Notes: generated by a model not told the origin, from the letters alone. Counted from the stretch's first letter, positions 1-10,212 are shown. The stretch is DNA of 64,000 bases from Actinopolymorpha singaporensis (GCF_900104745.1 NZ_LT629732.1:3211981-3275980), one strand, 5' to 3'. Translations and numbers: made by a program.

Positions 1-420
1 GGCTGGAACCGCCCCGCCTACCTCCACGCGGAGGCGCGGCTGCCCCGCCGGGTCCGTGCCCGCGCTCTCGTCGGCCCGTTCGACTCGCTGGTCTTCGAAC
101 GCACCCGCACCGAGCAGTTGTTCGGCTTCCGCTACCGCATCGAGATCTACGTCCCGGCACCGCAGCGCGTCTACGGCTACTACGTCCTGCCGTTCCTGCT
201 CGGTGACCGGTTGGTGGCCCGGGTCGACCTCAAGGCAGACCGGGCGGCCGGCGTGCTGCGGGTGCGTTCCGCGCACGCCGAGGACCACGCGCCGCCGGAC
301 ACCGCGCCGGAGCTGGCCGCCGAGCTGATCGCGATGGCTGCGTGGCTTGGGCTTTCGGACGTCGACGTACACGAGCAGGGCGACCTGGCCACACCGCTGC
401 GCAAGGCGCTGCTTGCCTGA
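1..420 (+). CDS. C-terminal part of YcaQ/AlkX-like winged-helix protein (5' end outside window)
   Basis: The reading frame is open from base 1 to the TGA at 418-420, giving about 139 residues with no start in the window. The visible part contains [18 protein letters not shown] followed by [20 protein letters not shown] and [14 protein letters not shown], the conserved C-terminal block of the winged helix-turn-helix family PF06224 (HTH_42, E. coli YcaQ/AlkX). Characterised members are DNA glycosylases that unhook alkylated or cross-linked bases. The catalytic region normally lies in the N-terminal or middle part, which is not visible, so glycosylase activity here is inferred from the family. 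The gene converges on the acetyltransferase gene, with a hairpin at 601-634 between them. Confidence 0.82.
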   Translation, partial: GWNRPAYLHAEARLPRRVRARALVGPFDSLVFERTRTEQLFGFRYRIEIYVPAPQRVYGYYVLPFLLGDRLVARVDLKADRAAGVLRVRSAHAEDHAPPDTAPELAAELIAMAAWLGLSDVDVHEQGDLATPLRKALLA

Positions 421-600
421 CCGACCGTTGCAGGCCGCGAGGGGCGTTCGCCGCGGCGGCCGTTTTCAGTCGCGGAATCTTCCCCCCGACTTCCCCAACG
501 CGTCGGTGTGGTGGCATGCTCGGACACGCACTCGGCGGGGCCACGTCGCGTGGCCGACCTCACGAGGGGGTGCCGGCGACGAAGGCCACCGGGATCACTT

Positions 601-634
601 GGGGCGGCCGTCCGGCGTGGGTGACGGCCGCCCC
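601..634. terminator. 12-bp perfect inverted repeat between convergent genes
   Basis: GGGGCGGCCGTC at 601-612 pairs perfectly with 623-634 around a 10-base loop. It lies between the YcaQ-like gene (ending 420) and the acetyltransferase gene (ending 683 on the other strand), so it could terminate both. No T-run follows, which is usual in high-GC actinobacteria. The rest of 421-682 shows no gene I can support. Confidence 0.55.
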
Positions 635-682
635 TCGCATCTCCTCGGTCCGCCCGGGGCCTCGGGTCGCTCGGTGGTTGAC

Positions 683-1804
683 TCAGGGAGTCACCTCGGC
701 GGTGAGCCGGTCGTAGCCCACCAGGTCGTCGAAGCTGCCGTCGCCAAGTCGTTCGGCTGCCCGCCACACTCCTGCCCGGCGAAAGCCCGCGCGTTCGGCG
801 ACCCGTTGCGAGGCGGTGTTGCCGGTGGCGGCGCGCAACGTCACCAGCCGCAGTCCGAGTCCACCGTCCTCGGCAGGCACGGCCGCGTGGCGCACGATCA
901 GCCGGGTCGCCTCGGTGGCCACTCCGCGTCCCCGCGCGTCGGGGTGGACCCAGTAGCCGATCTCGCCGCTGCCGGTGGTCTGGTCGATGTCCATCAGCCC
1001 GAACGAGCCCACGCACTCGTCGGTGTCCGGGTCGGCGGCCGCCCAGTAGATGCCGCGCCCGCCCGCGTGCTCCTCCTCCCGGCTCTGGATGTAGCCGAGG
1101 GCCGCCGCCACGGTGTAGGGGCGGGGGAGCGCGCCCAGCCAGTGCTGGGTCACCGGGTCCGAGCACGCCGTGAGGACGGCGGGCACGTCGGTGTCCCGGA
1201 AACGCCGCAGCACGCAGCGTTCGCCGCGCAGGGTGGGTACGGGATACCACGGAGTGCCCGGCTCCCGCGGGTCGCCCGAGCGAAGCGAGCCGATCCAGCC
1301 GTCGTACCTGCGTCCCCGGGCCACGCACAGCCCGCGGACCGTCCCCTCGACCCGGAAGCCGCACCGCCAGGCGACCTTGCGGGACGGCCAGTTGCCGACC
1401 TGGGCCCGCCAGTGAACGACGTCGAGGTCCAGTCCGGCGGACGCGAACGCCCACTCCAGTACTGCCCGTACGGCGGTCGTCATCACCCCTCGGCCGCGCA
1501 CGGACCGGCGCAACCCGAAGCCCACCTCCGCACCGCCGGCCTCGTCCAGGCGCAGGTCGACGGTCCCCAGGAAGTCGTCGGAGCGCGCGTCGGCCACCGC
1601 GAGAGCGAGGTAGGACTCCTCCCGCCATCCGGCGGGCACCGCGTCGCGGACGTACTGCGCGGCGTGTGCCGCCGTGTAGGGGGAGGGCACGGTGGTCCAC
1701 GCCTGGGTCTCGGGGTCGGTGCACTGGTCGAGGACGCCGGCGATGTCGTCGTCGCGGTGCGGACGGAGGACGACCGGGCCGGCGGGGAGACGCACGGGAT
1801 CCAT
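683..1804 (-). CDS. Tandem GNAT acetyltransferase (two RimJ/RimL-type domains)
   Basis: This 373-residue protein has two consecutive GNAT domains, at about residues 5-175 and 190-368. Each carries an acetyl-CoA pyrophosphate loop, VRGRGVMT in the first and ARGRGVATEA in the second, followed by the N-x-x-S segment (GNWPSRKVAWRCGF and GNTASQRVAERAGF) typical of RimJ/RimL relatives. It should transfer an acetyl group from acetyl-CoA to an amine, but the substrate (ribosomal protein, drug or metabolite) cannot be read from sequence. The start is the ATG at 1804; the gene diverges from secA. Both loops look intact, so neither domain is obviously degenerate. Confidence 0.85.
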   Translation of the reverse strand: MDPVRLPAGPVVLRPHRDDDIAGVLDQCTDPETQAWTTVPSPYTAAHAAQYVRDAVPAGWREESYLALAVADARSDDFLGTVDLRLDEAGGAEVGFGLRRSVRGRGVMTTAVRAVLEWAFASAGLDLDVVHWRAQVGNWPSRKVAWRCGFRVEGTVRGLCVARGRRYDGWIGSLRSGDPREPGTPWYPVPTLRGERCVLRRFRDTDVPAVLTACSDPVTQHWLGALPRPYTVAAALGYIQSREEEHAGGRGIYWAAADPDTDECVGSFGLMDIDQTTGSGEIGYWVHPDARGRGVATEATRLIVRHAAVPAEDGGLGLRLVTLRAATGNTASQRVAERAGFRRAGVWRAAERLGDGSFDDLVGYDRLTAEVTP

Positions 1805-1906
1805 GGCTGACGATCCTGGTGTAAGAAGGCCTGGGCGGGCAAAGTGGGGTAAGTCGGGGAAATGCCGTGTGGCGCGATCGCGGGCGGGTGCGGCGCGGCG
1901 GTGGCC

Positions 1907-1985
1907 GTCGCCTACCGTGGCCGTGAGCGTCGCCTACGATGGCCGAAGGCGCGTCGCGGGTGTTGGATGCACACTTGTGACACAA
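1907..1985. promoter_or_regulatory. secA upstream region: 17-bp direct repeat and TTGTGACACAA palindrome
   Basis: Two near-identical 17-mers (GTCGCCTAC followed by CG or GA and TGGCCG) occur at 1907-1923 and 1929-1945, 22 bp apart. At 1975-1985 there is an 11-bp palindrome, TTGTG-A-CACAA, about 50 bp upstream of the secA start. The position suits a control region for secA or for the divergent acetyltransferase gene. No known regulator is recognised, and the role is inferred only from position and symmetry. Confidence 0.3.
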
Positions 1986-2034
1986 CCTCTGACGGAATGT
2001 AGTCGACACCGCAACGACGAGGAGTCAAGAGTCC

Positions 2035-4852
<2,818 letters not shown>

Positions 4853-4863
<11 letters not shown>

Positions 4864-4904
4864 GCTGAACGGCTGAGCTGAACGGCTGAGCTGATCTGCT
4901 GAGC
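4853..4904 (+). repeat. 13-bp tandem repeat across the secA stop codon
   Basis: The unit TGAACGGCTGAGC occurs at 4853-4865, 4866-4878 and 4879-4891, with a diverged fourth copy at 4892-4904. The secA stop TGA is at 4861-4863, inside the first copy. Because 13 is not a multiple of 3, successive copies put TGA triplets in different frames, so read-through ends quickly. Confidence 0.9.
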
Positions 4905-4937
4905 TGACCCTGACCCGCAGGTCCGCGCGCTGACCGA

Positions 4938-4985
4938 CGCCGCGTACCCACGCACTCCCGTCCGGAGTGCGGGTACGCGGCGTTT
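4938..4985 (+). terminator. Strong hairpin after secA
   Basis: The left arm 4938-4958 pairs with 4964-4982 (19 bp, with a two-base AC bulge on the left) around loop CGTCC, and TTT follows at 4983-4985. This is a convincing intrinsic terminator for secA. It may also serve the converging Rv3235-like gene, which ends at 5120. Confidence 0.8.
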
Positions 4986-5119
4986 GGCGGTCGAGTGGCT
5001 GAGACGACCCGGTGCGCGGACCCGGCCCTGTGCGGACGTGGAACCGCCGGCCCCGATGCCTTTGGTTGGTTCCCCCGCGCATCGGAGCCGGCGGGCTCAT
5101 GGGGTGGTGCTCCGGTGGG

Positions 5120-5728
5120 TCAGCCCAGCTGGAGTGCGGTGCACCGCCAGCGCCCGTCGAGCCCCTCCAGCCGAACGGCCACCGCACGCGACCGTCCGCC
5201 GTGGTTGACGTGCACCGCCACCTCGGCGACTCCGTCCCGGGGTTCGCAGACGTGCACCGAACGGACCATCGCCCGGCCGCGGTCGCCGCGTTGGGCCGAA
5301 CCGGACGGCCCCAGCGCCCGCACGCGGTTGAGGACGTCGTTGTAGACCCGGTGGTCGGTCCACCGCAGCAGCTGGGCGGCCGGCCGGTCACCGGCCAGAA
5401 CCTCCACCAGCGCCTGGACGAACCGTCCCGACCACGATCGGGGATCGGGCAGCGCCACCCGCGGGGTCTGCTGGGGAGCGAAGAACGGGTCGTCGCGGTC
5501 GCGGAGGGCGTTGCGGCCTCCGACGACACTGAGGTGACGCGTCGCGGCAGCCGCCCGGTCGGCGACGGCCAGGTCCAGCGCGAGGGCCCCACGGGTCAGC
5601 GTCCGGCCGCCCCGGTCGGCTGGGCGCTCGTCGTCGTAGGCGGGCTCGGTGGAGGGAGTCGGTATCCGGCGGGGCAACGGCCGGATGGTCTCCCTCGCGA
5701 CCGGCAGCGGCTGCTGGGTTGCGATCAT
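5120..5728 (-). CDS. Rv3235-like protein (DUF6459 family)
   Basis: This 202-residue protein has a disordered, Pro/Arg-rich N-terminus (1-60) and a compact C-terminal domain (about 100-202) containing WSGRFVQALVEVLAGDRPAAQLLRWTDHRVYNDVL and a closing beta-rich segment. This matches the uncharacterised actinobacterial family that includes M. tuberculosis Rv3235, also found close to secA. The biochemical function is unknown. It starts at ATG 5728 after GGGGGA. The LysM protein gene lies just upstream on the same strand (stop to start 48 bp), so the two are probably co-transcribed. Confidence 0.75.
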   Translation of the reverse strand: MIATQQPLPVARETIRPLPRRIPTPSTEPAYDDERPADRGGRTLTRGALALDLAVADRAAAATRHLSVVGGRNALRDRDDPFFAPQQTPRVALPDPRSWSGRFVQALVEVLAGDRPAAQLLRWTDHRVYNDVLNRVRALGPSGSAQRGDRGRAMVRSVHVCEPRDGVAEVAVHVNHGGRSRAVAVRLEGLDGRWRCTALQLG

Positions 5729-5776
5729 CGTGGGTCCCCCGATCGATGTGAGCGGTGTGGTGGTCGTCGGCCGCGG

Positions 5777-6592
5777 TCAGGACTGAGGTGGGGTGAGGAT
5801 CTGACCGGGCTGGATCAGGTCGGGGTTGTCCCCGATGACCTGCCGGTTGGCGTCGTACCACCGGTGCCACTCGCGGTTGATCTCTGCGTTGCTGGCGTTT
5901 TCGGGCAGGTGCTGCTTGGCGATGTTCCAGAGGTTGTCCCCGCGCTTGACGACGATCTGCTGCTGGGAGTCGGCGCCGCGCACCGGTGCCCGGGTGATCG
6001 GGTCGGCGCTCGCCGGCCGGTCCGGATTGGGCAGGCCGGCCCGGTCGAAACCGATCCGGCCGGAGGTGGGCCGGTCGGGCATGGGGAGCTGGGAGTCGCG
6101 GATGTCCGTGCCGCCGGGGCGGTCGAGGTCGGGCAACTGGATGCCGCCGGGAAGCTGGCTGTCGATGGTGCCGGGGCGGTCGAGACCGGGCAGCATCTGC
6201 GCGGCCGCGGCGGCCTGGGTGGGCTGGTCGACCGTGGCGGCGTTGGCGGGCAGCGACCCGAGCACGGGCCCGGCGGCCACGGACAGGCCGAGCGCGACCC
6301 GGGCCGCCCGCCGGTAGAAGGCCGGAGTGACGCGTTCGGCCAGTGAGCCGCAGGCGGCGCCGATGGCTCCGGGCAGTGCGGACAGCGCCATCAGCACGGT
6401 GCCGAGTGCCAGCCAGGCGAAGCAGGCCCAGGCGAGCACCGCCACGACGAAGACCAGGAGCGCGTCGAAGGTCAGGGCACCGTCTCGCACCGCCGTCAGA
6501 CTGCCGGCGGTGAGCCAGCGAAGGGCCCAGGCGCCGGCGAGGAAGGCGAGCAGCACGCCGATGGGCGAGACGACCCGGCGGACGATCCGCAT
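5777..6592 (-). CDS. Membrane protein with C-terminal LysM domain
   Basis: This 271-residue protein has membrane segments at about residues 10-30 and 43-75 and a further hydrophobic stretch at 98-118. A Pro/Asp-rich linker with repeated DRPG and DRPTSG motifs follows, then a LysM-like domain (about 210-268) beginning IVVKRGDNLWNIAKQHL and ending IQPGQILTPP. LysM domains bind N-acetylglucosamine-containing glycans, so the protein probably tethers the membrane to peptidoglycan; this is a family inference. ATG 6592 is preceded by GGAGG at 7-nt spacing. Its leader carries two 10-bp direct repeats (6613-6632), the same type as in front of the helix-turn-helix gene nearby. Confidence 0.8.
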   Translation of the reverse strand: MRIVRRVVSPIGVLLAFLAGAWALRWLTAGSLTAVRDGALTFDALLVFVVAVLAWACFAWLALGTVLMALSALPGAIGAACGSLAERVTPAFYRRAARVALGLSVAAGPVLGSLPANAATVDQPTQAAAAAQMLPGLDRPGTIDSQLPGGIQLPDLDRPGGTDIRDSQLPMPDRPTSGRIGFDRAGLPNPDRPASADPITRAPVRGADSQQQIVVKRGDNLWNIAKQHLPENASNAEINREWHRWYDANRQVIGDNPDLIQPGQILTPPQS

Positions 6593-6612
6593 GACTTGGC
6601 CTCCGAAGCATT

Positions 6613-6632
6613 CGTTTGCTTGCGTTTGCCTT
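6613..6632 (+). promoter_or_regulatory. 10-bp direct-repeat site A, before the LysM gene
   Basis: CGTTTGCTTG (6613-6622) is directly followed by CGTTTGCCTT (6623-6632). The site lies 21 bp upstream of the LysM gene start, just outside its ribosome site. The 10-bp spacing places equal bases on one DNA face. It is related to sites B and C and is proposed as an operator for the helix-turn-helix protein at 7613-7846. Confidence 0.55.
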
Positions 6633-6859
6633 CATACTCTGCCGTTCGCTGAGCTGTCAACACACTTGCCGGCGACGGAGTGGCCGCCGCGGAGCGGCCA
6701 TGGACGCTCAAAAGAGCTCTGACCTGCGCTTTCGATCGCCGGCGCGGCTGGACGTTGGGTCAGGTCGGCCAGTGGACAGATCGGAAAATCTCCCGGACTG
6801 GTGTATCCGGACCTCCTTCTGCGGCCTGCACCTGCCTCGGCTCCACTGCACTGATACGT

Positions 6860-6909
6860 GTTTAGCATCGTTTGCTTGTGTTTGCTTGTGCTGACATCTG
6901 CTTGAACGT
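6860..6909 (+). promoter_or_regulatory. 10-bp direct-repeat site B, before the barrel-protein gene
   Basis: Two perfect units GTTTGCTTGT lie at 6870-6879 and 6880-6889. They are flanked in the same 10-bp phase by diverged units GTTTAGCATC (6860), GCTGACATCT (6890) and GCTTGAACGT (6900). The array ends about 70 bp before the GTG at 6981. Confidence 0.55.
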
Positions 6910-6980
6910 CGTAGGAGGGCGGGCGAGGCACCCCGTCGGGTCGTGATCACCACCCGTGGGTGAGGAAGTACGGTGGGCGC

Positions 6981-7535
6981 GTGCGCTGGGAAAGCCTCTT
7001 CGCCGACCTCGACTCCCAGATGGCGGAGCTGGAGGCGGCCGAACTCGCGTCGGAGGTTGCCGACCGGACCCGACGAGAGGTCGCGTTGTTCCGCCTGGTC
7101 GACCGGCTACGGCCCGCGTTCGGTCACCCCGTGACGGTCTTCACCCTCGGCGGCGGCAAGGTCACCGGGCACGTCTCCGGGGTGGGCGCGGACTGGCTGC
7201 TGGTCGCCGAGGACTTCCGCTTCGAGGTGCTGTTGCCGCTGGACTCCATCACGGGCATCACCGGACTCGGCAACCTCACCGCCGCACCGGGAAGTGAGGG
7301 GAAGGTCGCGGCGCGGCTGACGCTCGGCCACGCACTGCGCGGTGTGGCGCGCGACCGGTCGTCGGTGGCGGTGGCGTTACGCGATTCCACGACGGTCACC
7401 GGAACGATCGACCGGGTGGGTGCGGACTTCTTCGAGATGGCCGAGCACGGCCCGGCCGAGATCCGCCGTGCCCGCGACGTCAGAGGCGTGCGCACGGTGC
7501 CGTTCGGTGGGGTCGCGTTCGTTCGTCGTTCGTGA
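6981..7535 (+). CDS. Conserved actinobacterial protein with two small-barrel (Sm-like) repeats
   Basis: This protein of about 184 residues of unknown function begins with an acidic helix (WESLFADLDSQMAELEAAEL). Two related beta-rich units follow. The first has VTVFTLGGGKVTGHVSGVGADWLLVAED and the second VAVALRDSTTVTGTIDRVGADFFEMAEH. The shared pattern V-x-L-x(4)-VTG-x-(V/I)-x-x-VGAD resembles an Sm/SH3-like barrel, suggesting RNA or protein binding, but this is pattern reading only. GTG 6981 is preferred because the protein then begins VRWESLFADL after GGTGGG; an in-frame GTG at 6960 would add seven residues. It is transcribed divergently from the LysM gene. Confidence 0.65.
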   Translation: MRWESLFADLDSQMAELEAAELASEVADRTRREVALFRLVDRLRPAFGHPVTVFTLGGGKVTGHVSGVGADWLLVAEDFRFEVLLPLDSITGITGLGNLTAAPGSEGKVAARLTLGHALRGVARDRSSVAVALRDSTTVTGTIDRVGADFFEMAEHGPAEIRRARDVRGVRTVPFGGVAFVRRS

Positions 7536-7612
7536 GGAGCTGAACGCCGACCGTCCGGTCAGGTTGACAGGCGGCCCGGAGAGTGGGGCACTGCCCGGAG
7601 AACTGGCCCGGC

Positions 7613-7846
7613 CTACAACTCGTCGGCCTTGCCGTAGGGGTGAGTGGTGATGAAGTCGCGGGTCTCGGAGTACATCCGCTCGATGTAGGTCTCCAGGGCG
7701 GACGCCTCGACCCGCCACTGGCCCCGGCCGCCGATCTTGATCGCCGGAAGCTCGCCGCTGCGCACCAACGCGTAGGCCTGCGCTGACGAGATGTTGAGCA
7801 CTTCGGCAACATCGGCCAGCTGCAGGAACCTTGTCGTGCCAGGCAA
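7613..7846 (-). CDS. Small MerR/BldC-type helix-turn-helix DNA-binding protein
   Basis: This 77-residue protein is made almost entirely of a winged helix-turn-helix of the excisionase/MerR type (PF12728, HTH_17): FLQLADVAEVLNISSAQAYALVRSGELPAIKIGG then RGQWRVEASALETYIERMY. The TTG start at 7846 is chosen because AAGGAG lies 7 nt upstream; no ATG or GTG fits the domain. Proteins of this size, such as BldC, bind 9-10 bp direct repeats head-to-tail. Its own upstream region carries such repeats (7890-7919), as do two neighbouring promoters, so autoregulation and control of the LysM and barrel genes is a specific inference. It diverges from the cpaB-like gene. Confidence 0.8.
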   Translation of the reverse strand: MPGTTRFLQLADVAEVLNISSAQAYALVRSGELPAIKIGGRGQWRVEASALETYIERMYSETRDFITTHPYGKADEL

Positions 7847-7889
7847 CGCGTTCTCCTTCCGGGCTTGGTGCCTTGTCAGTCTGCCACGT

Positions 7890-7919
7890 GTTTGCTTGCG
7901 GTTGCGTTCGGTTGTCCAC
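7890..7919 (+). promoter_or_regulatory. 10-bp direct-repeat site C, before the HTH gene
   Basis: GTTTGCTTGC (7890-7899) is followed in phase by GGTTGCGTTC (7900-7909) and GGTTGTCCAC (7910-7919). It lies 44 bp upstream of the TTG start of the HTH gene, where a promoter would be expected. The first unit is nearly identical to the units of sites A and B. Confidence 0.55.
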
Positions 7920-7922
7920 AGG
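7910..7922 (+). promoter_or_regulatory. Actinobacterial DnaA-box word, copy 1
   Basis: GGTTGTCCACAGG contains TTGTCCACA, the consensus DnaA box of high-GC actinobacteria. The same 12-mer GTTGTCCACAGG recurs at 8062-8073 and, inverted, at 43963-43974, always in front of Tad genes. Confidence 0.6.
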
Positions 7923-7980
7923 TCCATGGGAGCGTTCCCACGTCCCATACCCCACTCCGTGGCGTACTGATCACGCCTGC

Positions 7981-8030
7981 GCCGGGTTCCGCCGGTTTCC
8001 GCCGGTTTCCGCCGTGTTCTGCCCGGTTCA
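7981..8030 (+). repeat. Phased 10-bp repeat array (GCCGGTTTCC type)
   Basis: Five consecutive 10-mers keep exact register: GCCGGGTTCC, GCCGGTTTCC twice, GCCGTGTTCT and GCCCGGTTCA. The array lies midway between the divergent HTH and cpaB-like genes. Its helical phasing resembles sites A-C, although the unit differs. Confidence 0.7.
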
Positions 8031-8060
8031 GGCCACCCCGCGGTTCTCCGGGCCCGACCG

Positions 8061-8073
8061 GGTTGTCCACAGG
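8061..8073 (+). promoter_or_regulatory. Actinobacterial DnaA-box word, copy 2
   Basis: GGTTGTCCACAGG is identical over 13 bp to copy 1, 151 bp away. It lies about 160 bp upstream of the cpaB-like start. Confidence 0.6.
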
Positions 8074-8231
8074 CGTGCCCGGTTTGGGAGCAGGTGTGCC
8101 CGTCCTTCCGTGACAATCGGTGTCGTACTGTTCTGTCGGCAATCCGATCGGCAGATCCGATCGTCGGCCGGCACCCGTTCCAGCGTCTGCGTCCACCTGA
8201 CGTCGCGGCACCCATGAACCCGGAGGAACCC

Positions 8232-8903
8232 TTGTCGGATGCGCCGTCGCCCAAGGCCACTCGGCAGTCGCGGCCCAGGTGGCTCGACCCCAAGCTGTTT
8301 CTCGGCATCCTGCTGGTCCTCGCGTCCATGGCGCTCGGCGCACGGGTGATCTCGCAGTCGGACAAGACCGCCGAGATCTGGGCGGTGAAGGACGACGTGA
8401 CGCTCGCGCCGACGGCCACGCTCACCCAGAGCCAGCTGGTGGCCCGGAAGGTGCGCTTCACCAGCCAGAAGGACGCCGACCGCTACGTCTCGGCGACCGC
8501 GCAGATCCCGGAGGGTGCCCGGATGGTCCGCGAGGTCGGGCCCGGTGAGTTCCTTCCCCGGGACGCCTGGACCGACCAGGCCGACGACCAGCTGCTCGAC
8601 ACACCGATCCCCGTGACCGCGGCCGGCCTGCCCAAGTCGATCCACAAGGGCGACCGCGTCGACATCTACGTCGTGCGGGCCAACGACGACAAGTTCCGAC
8701 CGGACAGGGGCATCCTCGCCGCCAGCAACGTCATCGTCGTCGACCTGCCCACCGGCGGCGGCTTCGGCGGTGGCGGCGACACCAGTGCGACCGTGCGGGT
8801 GGCGCTCGACCAGATGAGCAAGGGGTTCTCCCTCGACCAGCTCGTCGGCGACGTCTCCGGCGGCAGGGCCGTCATCGTCAAGCACGTCGCACCGAAGAGG
8901 TGA
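8232..8903 (+). CDS. CpaB/RcpC-like SAF-domain protein of a Tad pilus system
   Basis: This protein of about 223 residues has a short cytoplasmic tail, one membrane segment (about 20-38, LFLGILLVLASMALGARVI) and an extracytoplasmic SAF region (about 45-120) with TLTQSQLVARKVRF and GEFLPRDAW. A C-terminal part containing KGDRVDIYVVRAND follows. CpaB/RcpC proteins are periplasmic or wall-facing parts of Tad (Flp) pilus machines. TTG 8232 is chosen because GGAGG lies 5 nt upstream; ATG 8214 is in frame but lacks a site. It is 4 nt upstream of the cpaE-like gene and clearly co-transcribed with it. The rest of the Tad genes lie near 44-49 kb. Confidence 0.78.
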   Translation: MSDAPSPKATRQSRPRWLDPKLFLGILLVLASMALGARVISQSDKTAEIWAVKDDVTLAPTATLTQSQLVARKVRFTSQKDADRYVSATAQIPEGARMVREVGPGEFLPRDAWTDQADDQLLDTPIPVTAAGLPKSIHKGDRVDIYVVRANDDKFRPDRGILAASNVIVVDLPTGGGFGGGGDTSATVRVALDQMSKGFSLDQLVGDVSGGRAVIVKHVAPKR

Positions 8904-8907
8904 CACC

Positions 8908-10212
8908 GTGAGCCTTCCCGTCCTCACCGCCGTCACCGGCGCACAGTGGGAGTCCGATCTCGTCTCGGCGCTGGAACGCAGTTCCCTGGGGCTGGACGTC
9001 GTCCGGCGCTGCGTCGACCTGCCCGACGTGCTCGCCACCGCCCAGTCCGGGCAGGCCCGCGCCGTGCTGTTGTCGGCCGACCTGCGCCGACTCGACCGCG
9101 ACGCGGTGGCCCGGCTGATGGCCGGAGGGGTCGCGGTGGTGGGCGTGGTGACCCCGGGCGACCTGGCGGGGGAGGACCGGTTGCGCCGGCTCGGCATCAG
9201 CCGGGTCGTTCCGGCGGACGCACCGGCCGACGTGCTCGCCGGAGCGGTGGCCGAGGCGGTGGAGGTCGCGCAGACCGCGGGGCCGGTGCCGGTGGCGGAG
9301 TTCGCGATGTCGGACCCGCACCGGTCGATGCCGACGCTGCCTCCGGCGGAGGAGGTGCCGGCGTACGAAACCGGTACGGGCACGGGCCAGCTGCTGGCGG
9401 TCTGGGGCCCCACCGGCGCGCCGGGCCGGACCTCCGTGGCGGTCACTCTCGCCACCGAGCTCTCGCTGTTCGGCGTACCCACCCTGCTCGCCGACGCCGA
9501 CGTCTACGGCGGCGTGGTGGCCCAGACCCTCGGCCTGCTCGACGAGGCACCCGGCCTCGCTGCCGCGTGCCGGTCCGCCAACAACGGCACCCTCGACCTG
9601 CCCGCGCTCGCCCGGCACGCCCGGGAGGTGCTGCCCAGGCTGCGGGTGCTGACCGGCATCCAACGTGCCGACCGGTGGCCGGAGCTTCGGGCCAGCGCAC
9701 TGGAGCAGGTCTGGGACCTGTCCCGCCAGCTCGCCGCGGCCATCGTGGTCGACTGCGGGTTCAGCCTCGAACAGGACGAGGAGATCTCCTTCGACACCGC
9801 GGCTCCCCGCCGAAACGGCGCGACTCTCACCACTCTGGAGCTCAGCGACACCGTGGTCGCCGTCGGCGCCGCCGACCCGATCGGACTGCAGCGACTGATC
9901 CGGGGGATCGAGGAGCTGCGGGAGGTCGTACCGGGCGCGGTGATCCGGGTGGTCGTCAACGGCGTACGCAAGGGGCCGGTGGGCGGTGACGCGGAGAGCC
10001 AGATCCGGGACGCGCTGCGGCGCTACGTCGGCGTCGACTCGGTGGTGTGCGTTCCGTACGACCGGGTCTCCTTCGACACCGCACTGGCCCAGGGCCGCAC
10101 CCTGTCGGAGGTAGCCGCCAAGTCGCCCGCCCGCGCTCCGCTGCGCGCGCTGGCCGCGGACCTGATGGGAATCACGATGCCCAAGCAGCGCCGGCGGGCA
10201 CGTAGGCGGTAG
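8908..10212 (+). CDS. CpaE/TadZ-like P-loop ATPase with atypical Walker A
   Basis: This 434-residue protein has a receiver-like N-terminal half (1-130), as in CpaE/TadZ, and a MinD/ParA-type domain (about 155-420) with LLADADVYGGVVAQTLGL and AIVVDCGF. TadZ proteins position Tad pilus assembly at the cell pole or septum. The nucleotide loop reads WGPTGAPGRTSVA, so the usual Walker A lysine is arginine (R174) and the loop has Ala-Pro where Gly-Val is common; ATP hydrolysis may be reduced. The GTG start at 8908 follows AAGAGG. The C-terminus is strongly basic (KQRRRARRR), which may help membrane or DNA contact. It forms an operon with the cpaB-like gene. Confidence 0.8.
   Translation: MSLPVLTAVTGAQWESDLVSALERSSLGLDVVRRCVDLPDVLATAQSGQARAVLLSADLRRLDRDAVARLMAGGVAVVGVVTPGDLAGEDRLRRLGISRVVPADAPADVLAGAVAEAVEVAQTAGPVPVAEFAMSDPHRSMPTLPPAEEVPAYETGTGTGQLLAVWGPTGAPGRTSVAVTLATELSLFGVPTLLADADVYGGVVAQTLGLLDEAPGLAAACRSANNGTLDLPALARHAREVLPRLRVLTGIQRADRWPELRASALEQVWDLSRQLAAAIVVDCGFSLEQDEEISFDTAAPRRNGATLTTLELSDTVVAVGAADPIGLQRLIRGIEELREVVPGAVIRVVVNGVRKGPVGGDAESQIRDALRRYVGVDSVVCVPYDRVSFDTALAQGRTLSEVAAKSPARAPLRALAADLMGITMPKQRRRARRR

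Larger units (their letters stand above)
6593..6959. other. Divergent control region between LysM gene and barrel-protein gene
   Basis: This 367-bp region separates two divergent genes and contains no convincing coding frame. It is less GC-rich than its surroundings and carries two sets of 10-bp-phased TTTGCTTG repeats, 6613-6632 next to the LysM gene and 6860-6909 before the barrel gene. The middle (6680-6850) shows nothing I recognise. Confidence 0.6.
7847..8231. other. Intergenic control region between HTH gene and cpaB-like gene
   Basis: This 385-bp divergent region has no convincing gene. It holds, in order, site C (7890-7919), a first DnaA-box-like word (7910-7922), a phased array of GCCGGTTTCC units (7981-8030) and a second copy of the DnaA-box word (8061-8073). 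Such a concentration of repeats suggests a complex promoter. Confidence 0.6.

Noticed and set aside
421-682. Possible small gene between YcaQ-like and GNAT genes
   Set aside because: Open frames here lack ribosome sites and sensible composition; a terminator hairpin occupies the region.
7981-8030. CRISPR-like array
   Set aside because: Units are contiguous 10-mers without spacers, so this is a phased tandem repeat.
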